A stretch of 64,000 bases of DNA, taken from Byssochlamys sp. IMV 00236. Taxonomy: Eukaryota; Ascomycota; Eurotiomycetes; Eurotiales; Thermoascaceae. Position numbers and translations under genes: made by a program. This document shows, in pieces, positions 49,389 through 60,731 of the stretch. The notes under the pieces were generated by a model. It had not been told where the DNA came from, did not search any database, and worked only from the letters and a program-made list of their open reading frames with translations. How positions within the stretch are numbered: the first letter of the stretch is position 1; the number at the start of each line of letters is the position of its first letter. The stretch is taken from contig MSJH02000622.1 of assembly GCA_001931875.2 (NCBI GenBank), forward strand, positions 124,001-188,000, in the 5' to 3' direction.

Positions 49389-50243
49389 ATGGCCTCACAA
49401 TCATGCCCGGTTCTGCCACAGAACCTCCTGATCATCTCGCTGAAGATGTATTTCACCCCTAGCCGCACCTTGGACTACCTCCGTACCCTGCTCGAACCGA
49501 AGAACGGAATCGTCCGTCCGCAGAACCGGTCCAAGATTCTCCTGGCGCTGATCCCCGACTTCCTAACCATCTACCCATGCGCAGAAATCATCAAACAATA
49601 TGAATCCAACCTGCCTGAATCCGATCGCTCCTCCGACCTGCCCTCTCCGTTTCTCTTGGGGGCACAAGATTCCTTTTGGGAACCTCTAGGCGCCTACACC
49701 GGCGAAGTTTCTCCGCTCGCCCTGCGCGAGCTGGGTGTTTCCATCGTCGAATTGGGCCACGCTGAACGTCGCGCGATCTTTGGTGAAACGGACGAGCAAA
49801 CGGGTCGCAAAGCGGCCGCTGTGTGCGCGCAGAGCATGATTCCACTCGTGTGTATTGGCGAAATCACCGCGCCGGGACCTGTCGCGTCCGAAGCCATCGG
49901 TCTCGCCGTCCGTCAGTGTGAGGTGCAAGTGCGCGCTGTCTTGGATGCCATTCCCGCTGAGGCGCCCGTGATCTTCGCCTACGAGCCTGTCTGGGCGATT
50001 GGAAAGCCTATTCCTGCAGGCGTCGACCATATCGCTGCCGTGGTGAGCGGAATCCGAGCAGCAATTGGCCGGCGTCAAGGCGACGTGAGATTTCTCTACG
50101 GCGGCAGTGCGGGTCCGGGGTTGTGGGGAGACGGTGGTCTGGGGAAGGCCGTGGACGGCATGTTCTTGGGTCGCTTCGCCCACGATCCAGAGGGGGTCCG
50201 GAAAGTGGTCGAAGAAGTCGAACAGAGCTTGGGAGAGTCCTGA
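49389..50243 (+). CDS. Triosephosphate-isomerase-family paralogue
   Basis: TIM-barrel isomerase. Single exon, 284 residues, longer than glycolytic TIM (about 250). Catalytic residues of the family are seen: Lys19 in ISLKMY, His124 in VELGHAERR and Glu199 in [12 protein letters not shown]; the phosphate-binding YGGS is at 237-240. The usual Asn two residues before the Lys (N-x-K) is Ser17 here. An extra stretch of about 30 residues after the first helix ([26 protein letters not shown]) and a Gly-rich loop near 240-252 differ from the housekeeping enzyme. Absence of introns also sets it apart. With its RpiB neighbour, an erythrulose-phosphate isomerase role like bacterial EryH is plausible but not shown. 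Confidence 0.88.
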   Translation: MASQSCPVLPQNLLIISLKMYFTPSRTLDYLRTLLEPKNGIVRPQNRSKILLALIPDFLTIYPCAEIIKQYESNLPESDRSSDLPSPFLLGAQDSFWEPLGAYTGEVSPLALRELGVSIVELGHAERRAIFGETDEQTGRKAAAVCAQSMIPLVCIGEITAPGPVASEAIGLAVRQCEVQVRAVLDAIPAEAPVIFAYEPVWAIGKPIPAGVDHIAAVVSGIRAAIGRRQGDVRFLYGGSAGPGLWGDGGLGKAVDGMFLGRFAHDPEGVRKVVEEVEQSLGES

Positions 50244-51463
50244 TTGGGAAGTCAGTACCATCTGAGGAATCATGTCACTATAAATACCCGTCATTTAGGG
50301 CGTTATTGAATCGGATTTGCCAGCTAATATAGACAAAGCTAGATGATCTAATAGGTCTCTGAAGTCCTAAAAAATGCCTTCTATAGACCTACAGAAGCTG
50401 GTTCTGCGGTGAATATCGAAGCAACTTGAACCAACTACACTTCGTGATCTCGGACACGAATACCAGATACCAGAATACCAAAGGATCGCAACAAAAGCAG
50501 ACACCGTCCCATGAACGCCAGACGGAACCACGGAACGGGAGGATCCTAGAGCTTATCAACGCAGATATAGACCTGAGGCTAAATGGTTGTGCCGTGGTTG
50601 AGTTTCGTCTCCTCAACCGTTCTTACTCATTGTCGACATCAGATAGTCTTTTCTCGAATGCTACTATCTGAAAAAGAATCGATTGGAACACTGACACCTG
50701 AGATCACTACCAGCTGAGAATGCAGTCCTCGCGGAACAATAATATCATGGAATACTGTATCATAATAGACTACTATGATCCGGGATCATGTACGTTTTAG
50801 ATCACTGCTGTCTAGGACACATAGATTGGAGGACGGACTTAAAATACGCCTTGTTCGATTAAGTATGATATCCGTTAGTGATAGGGGAACTATCTACGCT
50901 TTCTAAGGCTATAGAATCGTTTGAATCTGGCTTCAATCGCCTTACGGGCTCACAGAAAATGGGACTGGTCCAACATTAGTGGTCGCCAATCTGAATAAGA
51001 CTGCAGAGCGAGCACCAAAAGCAGGACGCGGTAACGACCAGAAAGACATGCAATTTAGTATTCCACACCAGATCGAGCTGCTTTAGTCTACTGAGCCTGC
51101 TATGCAAAATATCTCACAACTTTGTCCTAATATGCCATAAAAGTCCTGCTCCGAGCTAACAGTAAAGTGGGGACTTGCTGCTAGGAGTTATGAGTGTAAA
51201 TGCGGCCGTATACAGCCTCACTACTGTTTATTTTCCGCGCTAACTCACAGGTCCTCACACTCTAGGTATAAGTGATCTAATAGGGATAGTGTTGAAATAG
51301 GAACCTTGCATATGGCTTAATCGCAGGGAGAAGGATGTCAAACAAATAATCCATCATCCGTGGTGTACGACTACACCCGAGTCTAGTTTACAGCCCTGCG
51401 CTTAGATCCTGTAGCAATAACTTCGAACATAACCAATAGCCCCGAAAACAAATCATCATTAGA
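50244..51463. other. Gene-free region, TIM paralogue / dynamin-like gene
   Basis: 1.2 kb between two convergent genes. No conserved coding frame was seen; longest frames are about 80 codons without features. This is long for a convergent gap, so old decayed sequence is possible. Confidence 0.5.
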
Positions 51464-53805
51464 TTACTGTACCATCGTTGACATAACTTCTTTGAGTATT
51501 TCGCGACCCTCTTCAAGCTTTGCAAGTCGGGCTGTCAGGAATTCTCTCTGCCTTTTACTAACAACCGGCTCTGATGCAAGAGCGCAAACCTCAGCATCTG
51601 ACATCTTTGCAACGGTCAACGGACAGAATATATGCTGCAGGTCCTGAACAATATGTCGTTCGACAACCTGAACTGTCACGTTTGCAATAAACACTTTTTG
51701 GTAGACCTAGAATCGAGAACTTTGGTAAGCTATAATCTCAAGTGTTAAAGGAAAGACATGTACCTTGTATATTGCTAGAAGGCAGTCGAGAACTTCATCC
51801 GAGCTATGATTATCCATGTCAGGATCAATGTCATCTGAATAGAGATGTAACGCTCTGTTCACATTAACGGATAGAAATCCATCAGCTTCTTCCTCTGTCG
51901 CTGCCTCTTCGAGACATTCTCTCAACTTGATTTTTTGCCTTTCGGCCTGCCGCTTCTTGATGGTATCGGTGTAGTAGTGATTGTAGTTCATCACATAGCT
52001 TTTGTTATCTTTCAAAATTTTCTCAAGCTCCTCCACCGCACTCCTATGTCTTGCCTTTACCCTTTCACGGATTATAGGCCACATGCGTGCGTACATGTCC
52101 GAGGGCGCTTTGTCCTTAAGAACTTCCTGGAGGAAGGTACTGCAAACGTCTGATACTCCATCTATATGTGCCTCGGCGATGAGATTCCATTTCGATGACT
52201 GTTCCCAGAATAACTCTGCAATCACAAGAGGGTTAAAATTGCCTAATATTTCGCGTCCCCGCGCCCTGGTGACAACGTTGTTTGCCCACTCCACCGCTTC
52301 CTGATGCGAGAGATTTTGAGGACTTTCAATGTGCGCAAAAGGTCGATAAGTATTGGAGATTTCTATATCTGCCTGTTCTGGCGCTTTGGAGGTTGTAGAA
52401 TTACCACCACTACCTTGGATCTGAAATTTATTGCCGTGTGTGCGCATACATTCTGCGAAGGATTGGTTCATAACTTGAATTGCGGCACGTAGACGGCGGA
52501 TTGAGGCCAAATGCTTGAGTGAAAACGCCTCCTGATCGGACTTGAAGTCATCTCCCTCATAATTACCATTAACAGCTGATTTGCAGATCTCGTAGAAGTT
52601 AAGACCTAGTTGGGAGAGGAATTCTCTGCACTCAACTGTGGTAGCCCTTGCTGTACCCATGGCATCAATTTCCGATTTTGTGACATGCAAGGTAGCGTCC
52701 AGTTCTTCTTGAAGTTTAGGAAGCTCCTGTCGAACATGAGTAAAAAGCAAACTGCTGAGGCGACTTACTAGACTTCCAATTCCGATATGTTCCTTTGGAA
52801 GTTTGCCAAATGCTGATTTTCGGAAAAAGGACTGCTCAGAGAGATTTCGTTCTTGGATTGATATTCCAGCCTCTTTGAATTCTCGGTTTTTCAGGACGTG
52901 CCATCCCAACGCGAAGAAGATATCTTTATTTTTGGCCAGCTCAATAAATGCAGTTTCCGTTTCAGAACCTGGAGGGGGAATATCAGGCTTGGTGATGATT
53001 CCCAGAGTACGTTCGCCTTTCGGGTCGAACTGGCGGACCTTGTTGAGGATGGGTTGATTGGCATAGTCATTGGCCGCTGAAACTACTGCCAGACAAATTG
53101 TCCGCGGTTGTGATATATACAATTCTGTGATTTCGACCGTCATAGCCACATCTGACTGGGATGCATCTTTTGTCTCTGACTGTATGATTCCAGGCAGATC
53201 GACCACAGTGAGTTGCGGCAGGTTTGGCCCTTCGATCTCGACACTGAGCACATCGCGAGCAAAGGCTCGTTGAGTACCGACACTCTCCCCTCCACCTTCG
53301 ATCCCCATCAATTGTTTTGCTTTATCCATAACTTCAGGGAGTTGGTCAAAGCTAGTGATCGTCTCCCGAAAATTTTCGATCGTTGCTTTATCTTCCGCGG
53401 ATCGTTCAGAGTCGGGAATCACTTTGATTTGGAGCGAGTGCGACACGCCACGTCTTAAAATTATCTCAGTTGGATATCGTGTACACAAGTTATCTTTCCT
53501 TGGGAAAGGGACCCCCGTCAACGCCTCAAGCACGGAGCTTTTTCCGGCTGATTGGTCTCCACAGACCACTAGCTGTGGTAAGGAGAGGACACTGTCAAGT
53601 CCACATTTGCGTAGCTGAGACACAATATCTAGAACACGTCGTTGTTCGTGTGTCTCCAGTGATTCCAAAGCGTCTGTGTCCAGATTCCCATTAATGTCGC
53701 CCGGGGATCCATCTTTGAGAAGTATTAGTAGCCTTCGTTGTATTTTGCATTTTAGCACTCACTAGGAGATAGAGTATCACTGTCCAGAGTATCTATTGAG
53801 CCCAT
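51464..53805 (-). CDS. Dynamin/Mx-like large GTPase
   Basis: Dynamin-superfamily GTPase of the fungal Mx-like group, not the Dnm1 or Vps1 housekeeping types. Exons are 53805-53763, 53712-51764 and 51706-51464, giving 744 residues. G1 GDQSAGKS lies at 66-73, the G2 Thr in LCTRYPTEI, G3 DLPG at 186-189 and G4 TKPD at 255-258. A helical middle/stalk region follows. The last exon encodes a GED-like helix pair (VYQKVFIANVTVQVVERHIV onward). No PH or Pro-rich domain and no membrane anchor are seen. The first exon (14 residues) was found by frame and splice fit (GTGAGT donor). Substrate membrane and function are unknown; relatives are often variable accessory genes. Confidence 0.93.
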
Positions 53806-54662
53806 TTTTAGGTTGAGAATCGAAAATCCTTAGCTGGGATTATTATGATCAGTGCTCAGAAAAAAAAAGCTGCATGACATATTTTCCAGATCCGTGTCGG
53901 CCTTAAATGGCCTGCAACATCAACGTAATCGTTACACTTACTTTGTCAGGACCCTAGTAATGTAGGTATTCTTTTGGAACGGAAAACTGGGAGCGAAGCT
54001 CGCTAAGCTTGAATTTTCTAGGAACTAGCTCAGCATATTTATTTCTGTGGATGGAGCTAGAAGGCGTGGGAGAAACCCGACAGGAGGCCTGTCTGTAGGC
54101 AGGCTTAGACAGAAAATGTATCAGATCAGACAGATAAGTAAACGTTAAGATAGGTTTTCGGATCCTAAATGGCACGGAAGCAACGGTAAAGCCAGTAGCT
54201 AGGTTTCTTGCTTGCTTGCTTGCACTCTGGGGGGAACTTGATCCCATATTAATCTCCTATAGCATACAAAGAATCTAGATCCTAGCGATCCAGTACATTC
54301 TGTCTTCTAATTAGGATATCAAGGAACCTGCTGCAAACGGATGATATAACAGATCACCTGCACACTTCTTCGCGTTGACATAAGCACGTTACGTATTATA
54401 TCTGCTTCTTGTATTCTCTTCAATAGCATTTGCTTTTTGTCGGCGCTCACGGCTTCAGAGGCGAGCTGCAAAACGCCACTACTACTACCCTATATAGAGG
54501 ATATAGAACAAACAACTTGAAGCCACCCCATTCCCACCAATATAGGATCAAAGCAGACACGCCGGAATTAGGAAATTCTCAGGAATGGTAGTGGAGGCAA
54601 TGCTCCAGGCAGGAGTAATTCAACGATAGATTTCGGCACCCAACCAAGATCCTGTTCTCATA
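53806..54662. other. Dynamin-like upstream region
   Basis: No gene found. AT-rich stretches and a GCTTGCTTGCTTGC repeat near 54207-54222 are seen. The dynamin-like promoter and the flank of the ankyrin fragment share it. Confidence 0.5.
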
Positions 54663-55430
54663 TTGAATGCCATTCCCACACATTTCCCCACATCGATATC
54701 GCACTTATCTCTGACTATATCTTGTGTTCGATTACCTCGAGAACGAGTTGGTAAAAGTGACAGAGAAGGAGATGCAAAAGAAAGTCTTCAGCAATATCCC
54801 TGTCAGCTTCAAAATGGCAGGCTAGAGAAGCCGGCCTCCGCAATAGCGATATCATCTTATTTCGGCCTTGAAGTTGTCGTACAACAACTGCTCATTAAAA
54901 ATGGAATCGACGACGGCTACATCAGTGACTTCGATAAAAGCTCCTTGTTGTGGGCTGCAGAGCGTGGACACGAAGCGGTTGTGAAACTGCTTCTTCAGAC
55001 TGGCAAAGCAGATATGAACCTTAAGGATCCCGAGTTCGGCAAGACACCAATAGCATATACTGCAGAAAATGGGCACAAGGCGATTGCTGAACTACTCCTT
55101 GGGACCGGCCAAGTCGATCCGGACTCGATTTCCAAAGAGGGGTGGAGGCCATTAGCATACGCTTCTAAGAATGGACATGAAGCCATTGTGAAGCTGTTGC
55201 TCGAAACTGGCAGAGTCGACCCAGAGTCAGTCACGGAAGATAGGCTCCGTCTGATATCGATGGACGAACACCCTTCAGACATGCAGCCGAGGGCAGCTAT
55301 CAGAGAGTAGTGAATCTACTTACTGCTGGATACTGGAAAAGTCGATGCAATGTCAACAGCTAATGATGGGGACTCGCCATTGTCTGCTGCCACATGGAAA
55401 GGACATATGTTAACAGCTGGAGGTAACTAA
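54663..55430 (+). pseudogene. Decayed ankyrin-repeat tail of a second NLR-type gene
   Basis: The left part reads ASYFGL-like entry sequence (AIAISSYFGLEVVVQQLL) and then ankyrin repeats of the type WAAERGHEAVVKLLLQTGK, YTAENGHKAIAELLLGTG and YASKNGHEAIVKLLLETGR, which is how the ankyrin part of many fungal NACHT-ANK proteins begins. The frame then breaks. At 55259-55318 the repeat continues in another frame (DGRTPFRHAAEGSY), and from about 55323 it returns to the first frame (LLDTGKVDAMSTANDGDSPL) before stopping at 55428-55430. Two frame breaks and the absence of an upstream NACHT or start codon mark a truncated pseudogene. The left boundary is approximate. Confidence 0.8.
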
Positions 55431-55700
55431 TAATAATTATCTAGACAGCAGAAATGTATCTCACTGCTAAAATAATAATAATATGCGAAAATAATCCCCA
55501 ACAAGTTTCGGGCCAATCGCGTCAGTAGAAGCAGTAAAGTAAACTAAAGCTAAACCGAAGCTACCGTCAACATTCCGCTAACCCCGCCATTTCCACATCT
55601 CATCTGACTTGTGAGTTGTGCTGCCCCTCCTTTTCTTCATCCTTTTTTCAATAACTCATCCCACCTGAGGAACAAAAGAATTATATTTCACAAAGCAGCC

Positions 55701-56411
55701 ATGTCCAGCTACGACGAGAAGATCTACCAAGACGCGCTCAAGGCCGCCCAGCCCGAGCTGGGTGACCAGGCTGAGGCAGTTGCCAAGGAGTTCGCGACGG
55801 CCTACGCTCAGGTCAAGAATCTGAAGCAGGCGCCCACTGATGACCAGAAACTGCAGGTATGTGCACTCTTCTCATATCTCAGTTCGTTCTGTCTCGCTGC
55901 TTCACGGGGGAGGGGGTGTTGTTTCCTCTTACGGTACTTTCAGCCGGTTTGAATCGGATAAGGAGAATGAGAAGCAACGAACATCTGGGAGTGCTATTCG
56001 CTGGTGTCGTCCCTATAGGACAGATAAGCAGAGGGGTTTAGGATATGGGTCTGAAGCAGGGCAGCGCGGACATGGTGTTTTTTTCTGGCCGTGTTCAAGA
56101 AGTTCTGGGAAATTCCGGGCTAACGTTTCTCACCTCTTTCCACAGCTCTATGGTCTGAGCAAGCAGGGTCTGCAGAATCCTCCTTTCGACCAGAGGCCCG
56201 CCCCTGGCACCTTCGACTTCAAGGTACGTCCGGGAACCATTTTTGCTTTCAGAGCATTTCATGTCTAACGGCTTCATCTCTCGCGGTATAGAGAAAGTAC
56301 ATGGACAACGCATGGAAGGCCGTCGTCACCGCAGGAACCACGCCCGCACAGGCACAGCAGCAGTACACCAAGCTCGTCAACGAGCTTATCGAACAGATCG
56401 GAACCCAATAG
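55701..56411 (+). CDS. ACB1: Acyl-CoA-binding protein
   Basis: Small cytosolic carrier of long-chain acyl-CoA esters. Exons are 55701-55856, 56146-56223 and 56292-56411, giving 117 residues. Helix 2 and the following loop read FATAYAQVKNLKQAPTDDQK. The acyl-CoA pocket segment LYGLSKQGLQNPPFDQRPAP follows, with DFKRKYMDNAWKAV after the second intron. It lacks the usual GD-x-N-x-x-RPG wording exactly, having NPPFDQRPAPGTFD, a fungal variant. The C-terminal helix (QQQYTKLVNELIEQIG) is slightly extended. Intron 1 is long (289 nt) and starts GTATGT. Confidence 0.93.
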
Positions 56412-56722
56412 ACGTCTTGCCCTTGTGACCGGAAGGTGGTATGATCTAGAGCAATTCTTGGAGATTGGTTTCTAGGAATGAACTATAATGAGCCCGGATA
56501 TGGATCAATGCGATTTACTCTTTGCTGGTATATAGTGTACGAGTGCGCTGGGGTATACACGCTGTGATTTAAGAAATCTCATGGGTGATGATCTCACGTA
56601 GTCGATATTAAGGACACGTTCAAGCGCTCCATTGCTATTTCATGAAAACACAAGATTCGTAGGCATTGGTCTGAAAGCGTTTTCAGGAATATGCATAAAT
56701 CTGTCCATACTCATCGAAACTT
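56412..56722. other. Convergent 3' region, ACB1 / TDP1
   Basis: 311 bp between two stop codons; nothing beyond expected 3' UTR sequence was recognised. Confidence 0.6.
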
Positions 56723-58696
56723 TTACCCCTCCCAGGTCTGGCCAAGCCAGTCGGGCTCGGAATGGCTTGAAGTCGCACACCATGGTATATCAGTGGCAGA
56801 ATAAGGAGTCAAGGGCAGATCGTAGGGCATCCTGAATCCGACAATGGCGGACGGAACGGTCGAGTCTTGACCTTCTAGCGCTTGAACAAGATCGAATGAC
56901 GGGGTATCCCGTTTGAAACAAGGGACCATCTCCACCCTCCCTTCATTCTCACTTCCAGCGAAAAGCTCTGGCCATACCATAACGCCTATTTCCCAGCTAC
57001 AGATGCGGACTTCCCCGTTCGCATTAGGAGCAGCGCCCCAAGCCTGAGTAGACAGGTTAGCGGATGTCACCATGGCCCAGTCGATTCGATCCATGCTTGC
57101 TGCATCGGAAAATCGCACATAGGTCTTGATATGAGGTGCAGCTCTGCGGCGGCCTGCTTCACATTTCACAGCATTAGTACCGCCGCCCATCCTATCGCTG
57201 ATTGGGTCCTCTCTGTCGCCAGCCCAGTGGCAGAGGTACGGACGCATGTACTGTAGCTGTCGCTGCTGTGCGGCGCTCTGAAGCTTCATGTGGATCGAGC
57301 CTCCTGAGCCATACCCATTGAGGGATCTTCGGATTTCATCTGGTGTCGGAAAGATGATGGAGAATTTCGGACGGTTAAGAGCCGAAGAAAGGACGGATGT
57401 AGGACATAGGGACTCGAAAAACGTTTCTTTCAGCCACTTATCTGTCTGCCCGAGAGATGCTATAGATGATACCTGTAGATGTGTCAGTGGTGTATTTAGC
57501 ATAGCATTTTAAGAACACAGTGTAACCTACCTGGATGATAATATGAGGTTTCTTGCGACTCTCCGGGGTGCTCTTCTCTTGCAGAACAGGGACATTCCGC
57601 AAAGTGTCCTTAAGTGCAGGCCATCCCCAAAGTGCTGCCTTTTTGGAGTCCATATCATTGACTTTCTGTTTCGAAGGTACACTTGCAATTAATGCAGCTC
57701 GCACAGCGCCGAAATCGTGCTTTTCCAGCTGCTTGACGAGCTGGCCGGTCTTTTTGCTCCCATAAGCGCCAAGGTAAGAAAGAAGGTCTCTTTTGAATCT
57801 TGCACCAGAACCAACTGTTGAAGAAGCTGATTCTGCAGATTTGCTTGTATTCGACAGCGGTAACAATGGGGAGCGCCAGACAGCTTGACACATATTGGCC
57901 CAATCCCCGGGGATCATGTTCGCTGTGTGTATGATGACCCTATACTTGATAAGCAAGAAATTATCTGAGTCTATGTCATTACACATACTGTGCCAGATCA
58001 TCATGCCGTAGAATAACCATCATCTTGGAATGATGTGTGCCAAATGGCTCTGGCATGTAAGCCGTTATAGCTTCCACATTCGGATACCGTGCACATTGTT
58101 CCTGGGAAAAGCAAATTAGTTAATGAAGCCTTACCAAATGACAGTTACTGAATCATCCCTCTGGTTTCAACAGCCATGGCACTTGCACTTACATCGATTC
58201 GAATACGATTGGGAGCCTCCTTTTTCCACGATCCATGTACAATCTTCACCTGCACCAAAGCTCTAACATCCTCATCGAACTGGCTCATAATAAAATCGAC
58301 ATCGTGTAAGAAATTGAACTGCCAGCATTCGCGAATCATAGGATCCCCCAGGATATCCCGCAGCCTGATCGTGTCCACATTGTTGCCGGAAGATGCGGGC
58401 AGATCACGGATATTAGTGAGCTGAATGGGCGACGATACTAATTTTGGGACATTTCGATCACCAGCTTGATGAGTTGATGCGCCAGTCACAGAACTTTGCT
58501 GTGACTGGGATGGCAAACGAGAACGTGGCCGTGGAGGCGGCGTTATAGACCTGGTAAGTGACGCCAGGGACCTGCCACTTCTGCTTGAACTTGGGTTTGT
58601 CGGATCGTCTGAGCAGTCGATTGTAGGGCCGGCCGGCTCTTGGTGATGGGTATCACTTGATGCAACTTTCAACCGCTTGGCAGGTCGGTCACCCAT
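56723..58696 (-). CDS. tdp1: Tyrosyl-DNA phosphodiesterase 1
   Basis: DNA repair enzyme that removes topoisomerase I peptides and other 3' adducts. Exons are 58696-58193, 58101-57989, 57939-57531 and 57472-56723, giving 591 residues. Two HKD-type motifs are present: H192-x-K194 in THHSKMMVIL and H456-x-K458 in PHIKTYVRF; phospholipase-D superfamily features such as VTSANLSTQAWGA follow. The disordered N-terminus has a basic patch (RPAKRLKVAS) that could be a nuclear localisation signal. The exon 1 donor GTAAGT at RIRID was chosen because it brings EQCARYPNVEAITAYMPEPF into frame. An in-frame upstream ATG at 58843 would add 49 Arg-rich residues. Confidence 0.94.
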
Positions 58697-59079
58697 TTCT
58701 AATGATAGAGCTCTGGATTGAGCTCTGGTGACGAGCGTTAGACGATGGCTGTACAAGCGGACAGTTCCTGGCCGCCGAAAGTCACGCGAAGGGTAACGCG
58801 CGATCGCCGCCAATTTGTCCCAGACTCGTGCTTGAGATCTCATCAACGCCTCAACGACCAATGATGCATGAAATTTCTCAGTCACTTGCTGTTGTGGATT
58901 GCTGCCTCTTCCATCGATCAGGCTGCAGGAAGTGTCGAGAGGTTGAGGCTGGTGATGTCCAGCACGCGTGCAGATCCAGTGATCATAGTCACATTACTAA
59001 CCCATCAACTATAACTATAGGTACACCTTTTAAGCCATTGAACTACCTTAACTTTATTCTTATGCTTTTACACTCTTGT
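58697..59079. other. TDP1 upstream region / DHODH downstream region
   Basis: 383 bp. The left part is open in the TDP1 frame back to an ATG at 58843, so it may encode an alternative N-terminus. The rest is non-coding, as far as seen. Confidence 0.55.
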
Positions 59080-60731
59080 CTATTTTCCAAGTTTCTTTTT
59101 CTCCTCGCGCATCTCCTGCTTGACACGTGTGACTGTTCCCACTCCACCGTAGGTAATAGCAGTATACATCATCGCGACAGAGGCACCTGCATCGAGCACA
59201 GAGAGTGCTTGCTTGCCGTTTGTGATACCACCGCTCGCAAAGATCACCTTTCGAGAGATCTCAGATGGAGAAGAAGAAGTCGGTATGTTTTCCTGATCTG
59301 GCTCTGCGGCTTGTGCGCCTGCAGTGACCCCCTTTGCGCTCTGGCGGGCCTCGGTGACAGGACCTTGGTCGAGCTTCTCACGGTAGCGAGCTACGAGTGC
59401 TACGGTACGGTCAAACAGCTGAGGTCCAGAGTATCCTCCAGTCTCTTTTAGAACTTCCTGTTCCTGCGGGGGGAGAGTGAATCCCTTGGGCAGGGGATCC
59501 GGACGGCGGTTCGTGGTGTTTCCAACGATGACGCCGTCAACACCGGATTTCCAGACAGCATCACAGACTCCGGTGATCTGTTCATCAGAGTCTTCGTCTG
59601 GGCTCACCTTGACCATGACAAAGGGTTTGGTCTTGCGGTCAACGCTCTTTGCAGCGCCCACGACGCCTTTCAAGATGGCAGTCAGGGGTGCTGAAGCTTG
59701 GAGGTCGCGCAGGCCAGGAGTGTTGGGGCTGGAAACGTTCACAACTAGGATGTCCGCGTACTTCGCAAGGCGGTCCACACAGTAGACATAGTCGCGCTTC
59801 ACTGCTTCGATGTCCGAATCGGGTGTGAGCTTGTTCTTCGCGATCTGCACGGCAAGCAGTTTTCCAGGAACCAAACTTCCAGGAGGAACACCCGCTTCAC
59901 CATCCAGCACCAGCTTTTCAGCAACATCATGAAGGCCAAACCCACTAGCATAGGCGAATTCACGAACGCGCTGTTTCAGGACAGCAGCCATGTGGTCGGC
60001 ACCCTTCGAGTTGAGACCATAACGGTTGATCATGGCACACTGAGAGGGAAGGCGAAAGACACGAGGACGTGGGTTTCCTTCCTGGGGCAATGGTGTCGTT
60101 CCTCCAACTTCGACAACCGCAGCTCCCAATTCAAATAGCGGGTCGGGGATCTCGGCGTGTTTATCCAAACCACCAGAAATGCCGATAGGATTAGCTAGTG
60201 TGTAGCCAAACACCTATATACATTGGAATTACGATAAGGCCCTGTCCATGGCTTGCAGAGACTATGGTAACGTACCTCAGTCGCCAGGACACCATCGGCA
60301 TCCGGATTACCACGTTCGCGAGGGTTCAAGCCCAAATCATATAGTCTCTTAAGCCCCTTTACACCTTCGTGGTGAGCATCCTCCGCATCCGGGAATATAA
60401 GCCTGACGATTGGAACCACGCCGTATCTGTGGATGCTCGCTCTGGTATCGGTGAAGTAGACGTAACCGGCGAGGAGGGTGAAAAGCAAAGAGGTACCCAA
60501 GACTGTCTTCCTGAGCCCATTGCCCGCCTTCTTAGGAACTTCACTCGCCTTCTTGGAAACTTCTTTTTTCAAATCCTCACCTGTCGATGCATCTCTCTTG
60601 TTGATCAGTGATCGCAGGCCACCTTGTCGTTGCAAAAGCGATGGCCGATGATGGCAACGGGAAAGGGACAAGGCTCGAGAGCTTGTGTGAAGACGGCTTC
60701 TGAAAGCCAACGATGCAGAACTTGCAGCCAT
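59080..60731 (-). CDS. Class 2 dihydroorotate dehydrogenase, mitochondrial
   Basis: Fourth step of pyrimidine synthesis: dihydroorotate to orotate, passing electrons to ubiquinone at the inner mitochondrial membrane. Exons are 60731-60276 and 60213-59080, giving 529 residues. An Arg/Ser-rich presequence (about 1-50) precedes a Lys/Glu-rich linker, and a membrane span follows near 76-93 (VLGTSLLFTLLAGYVYF). The FMN barrel shows NPIGISGGLDKHAE, the class 2 catalytic-Ser segment NVSSPNTPGLRDLQ, the FMN-site VGNTTNRRPDPLPKG, and FASGGITNGKQA near the end. A Ala/Gln/Ser/Pro-rich insert of about 35 residues sits before that last block. Class 2 membership explains the leader and anchor. Confidence 0.95.
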
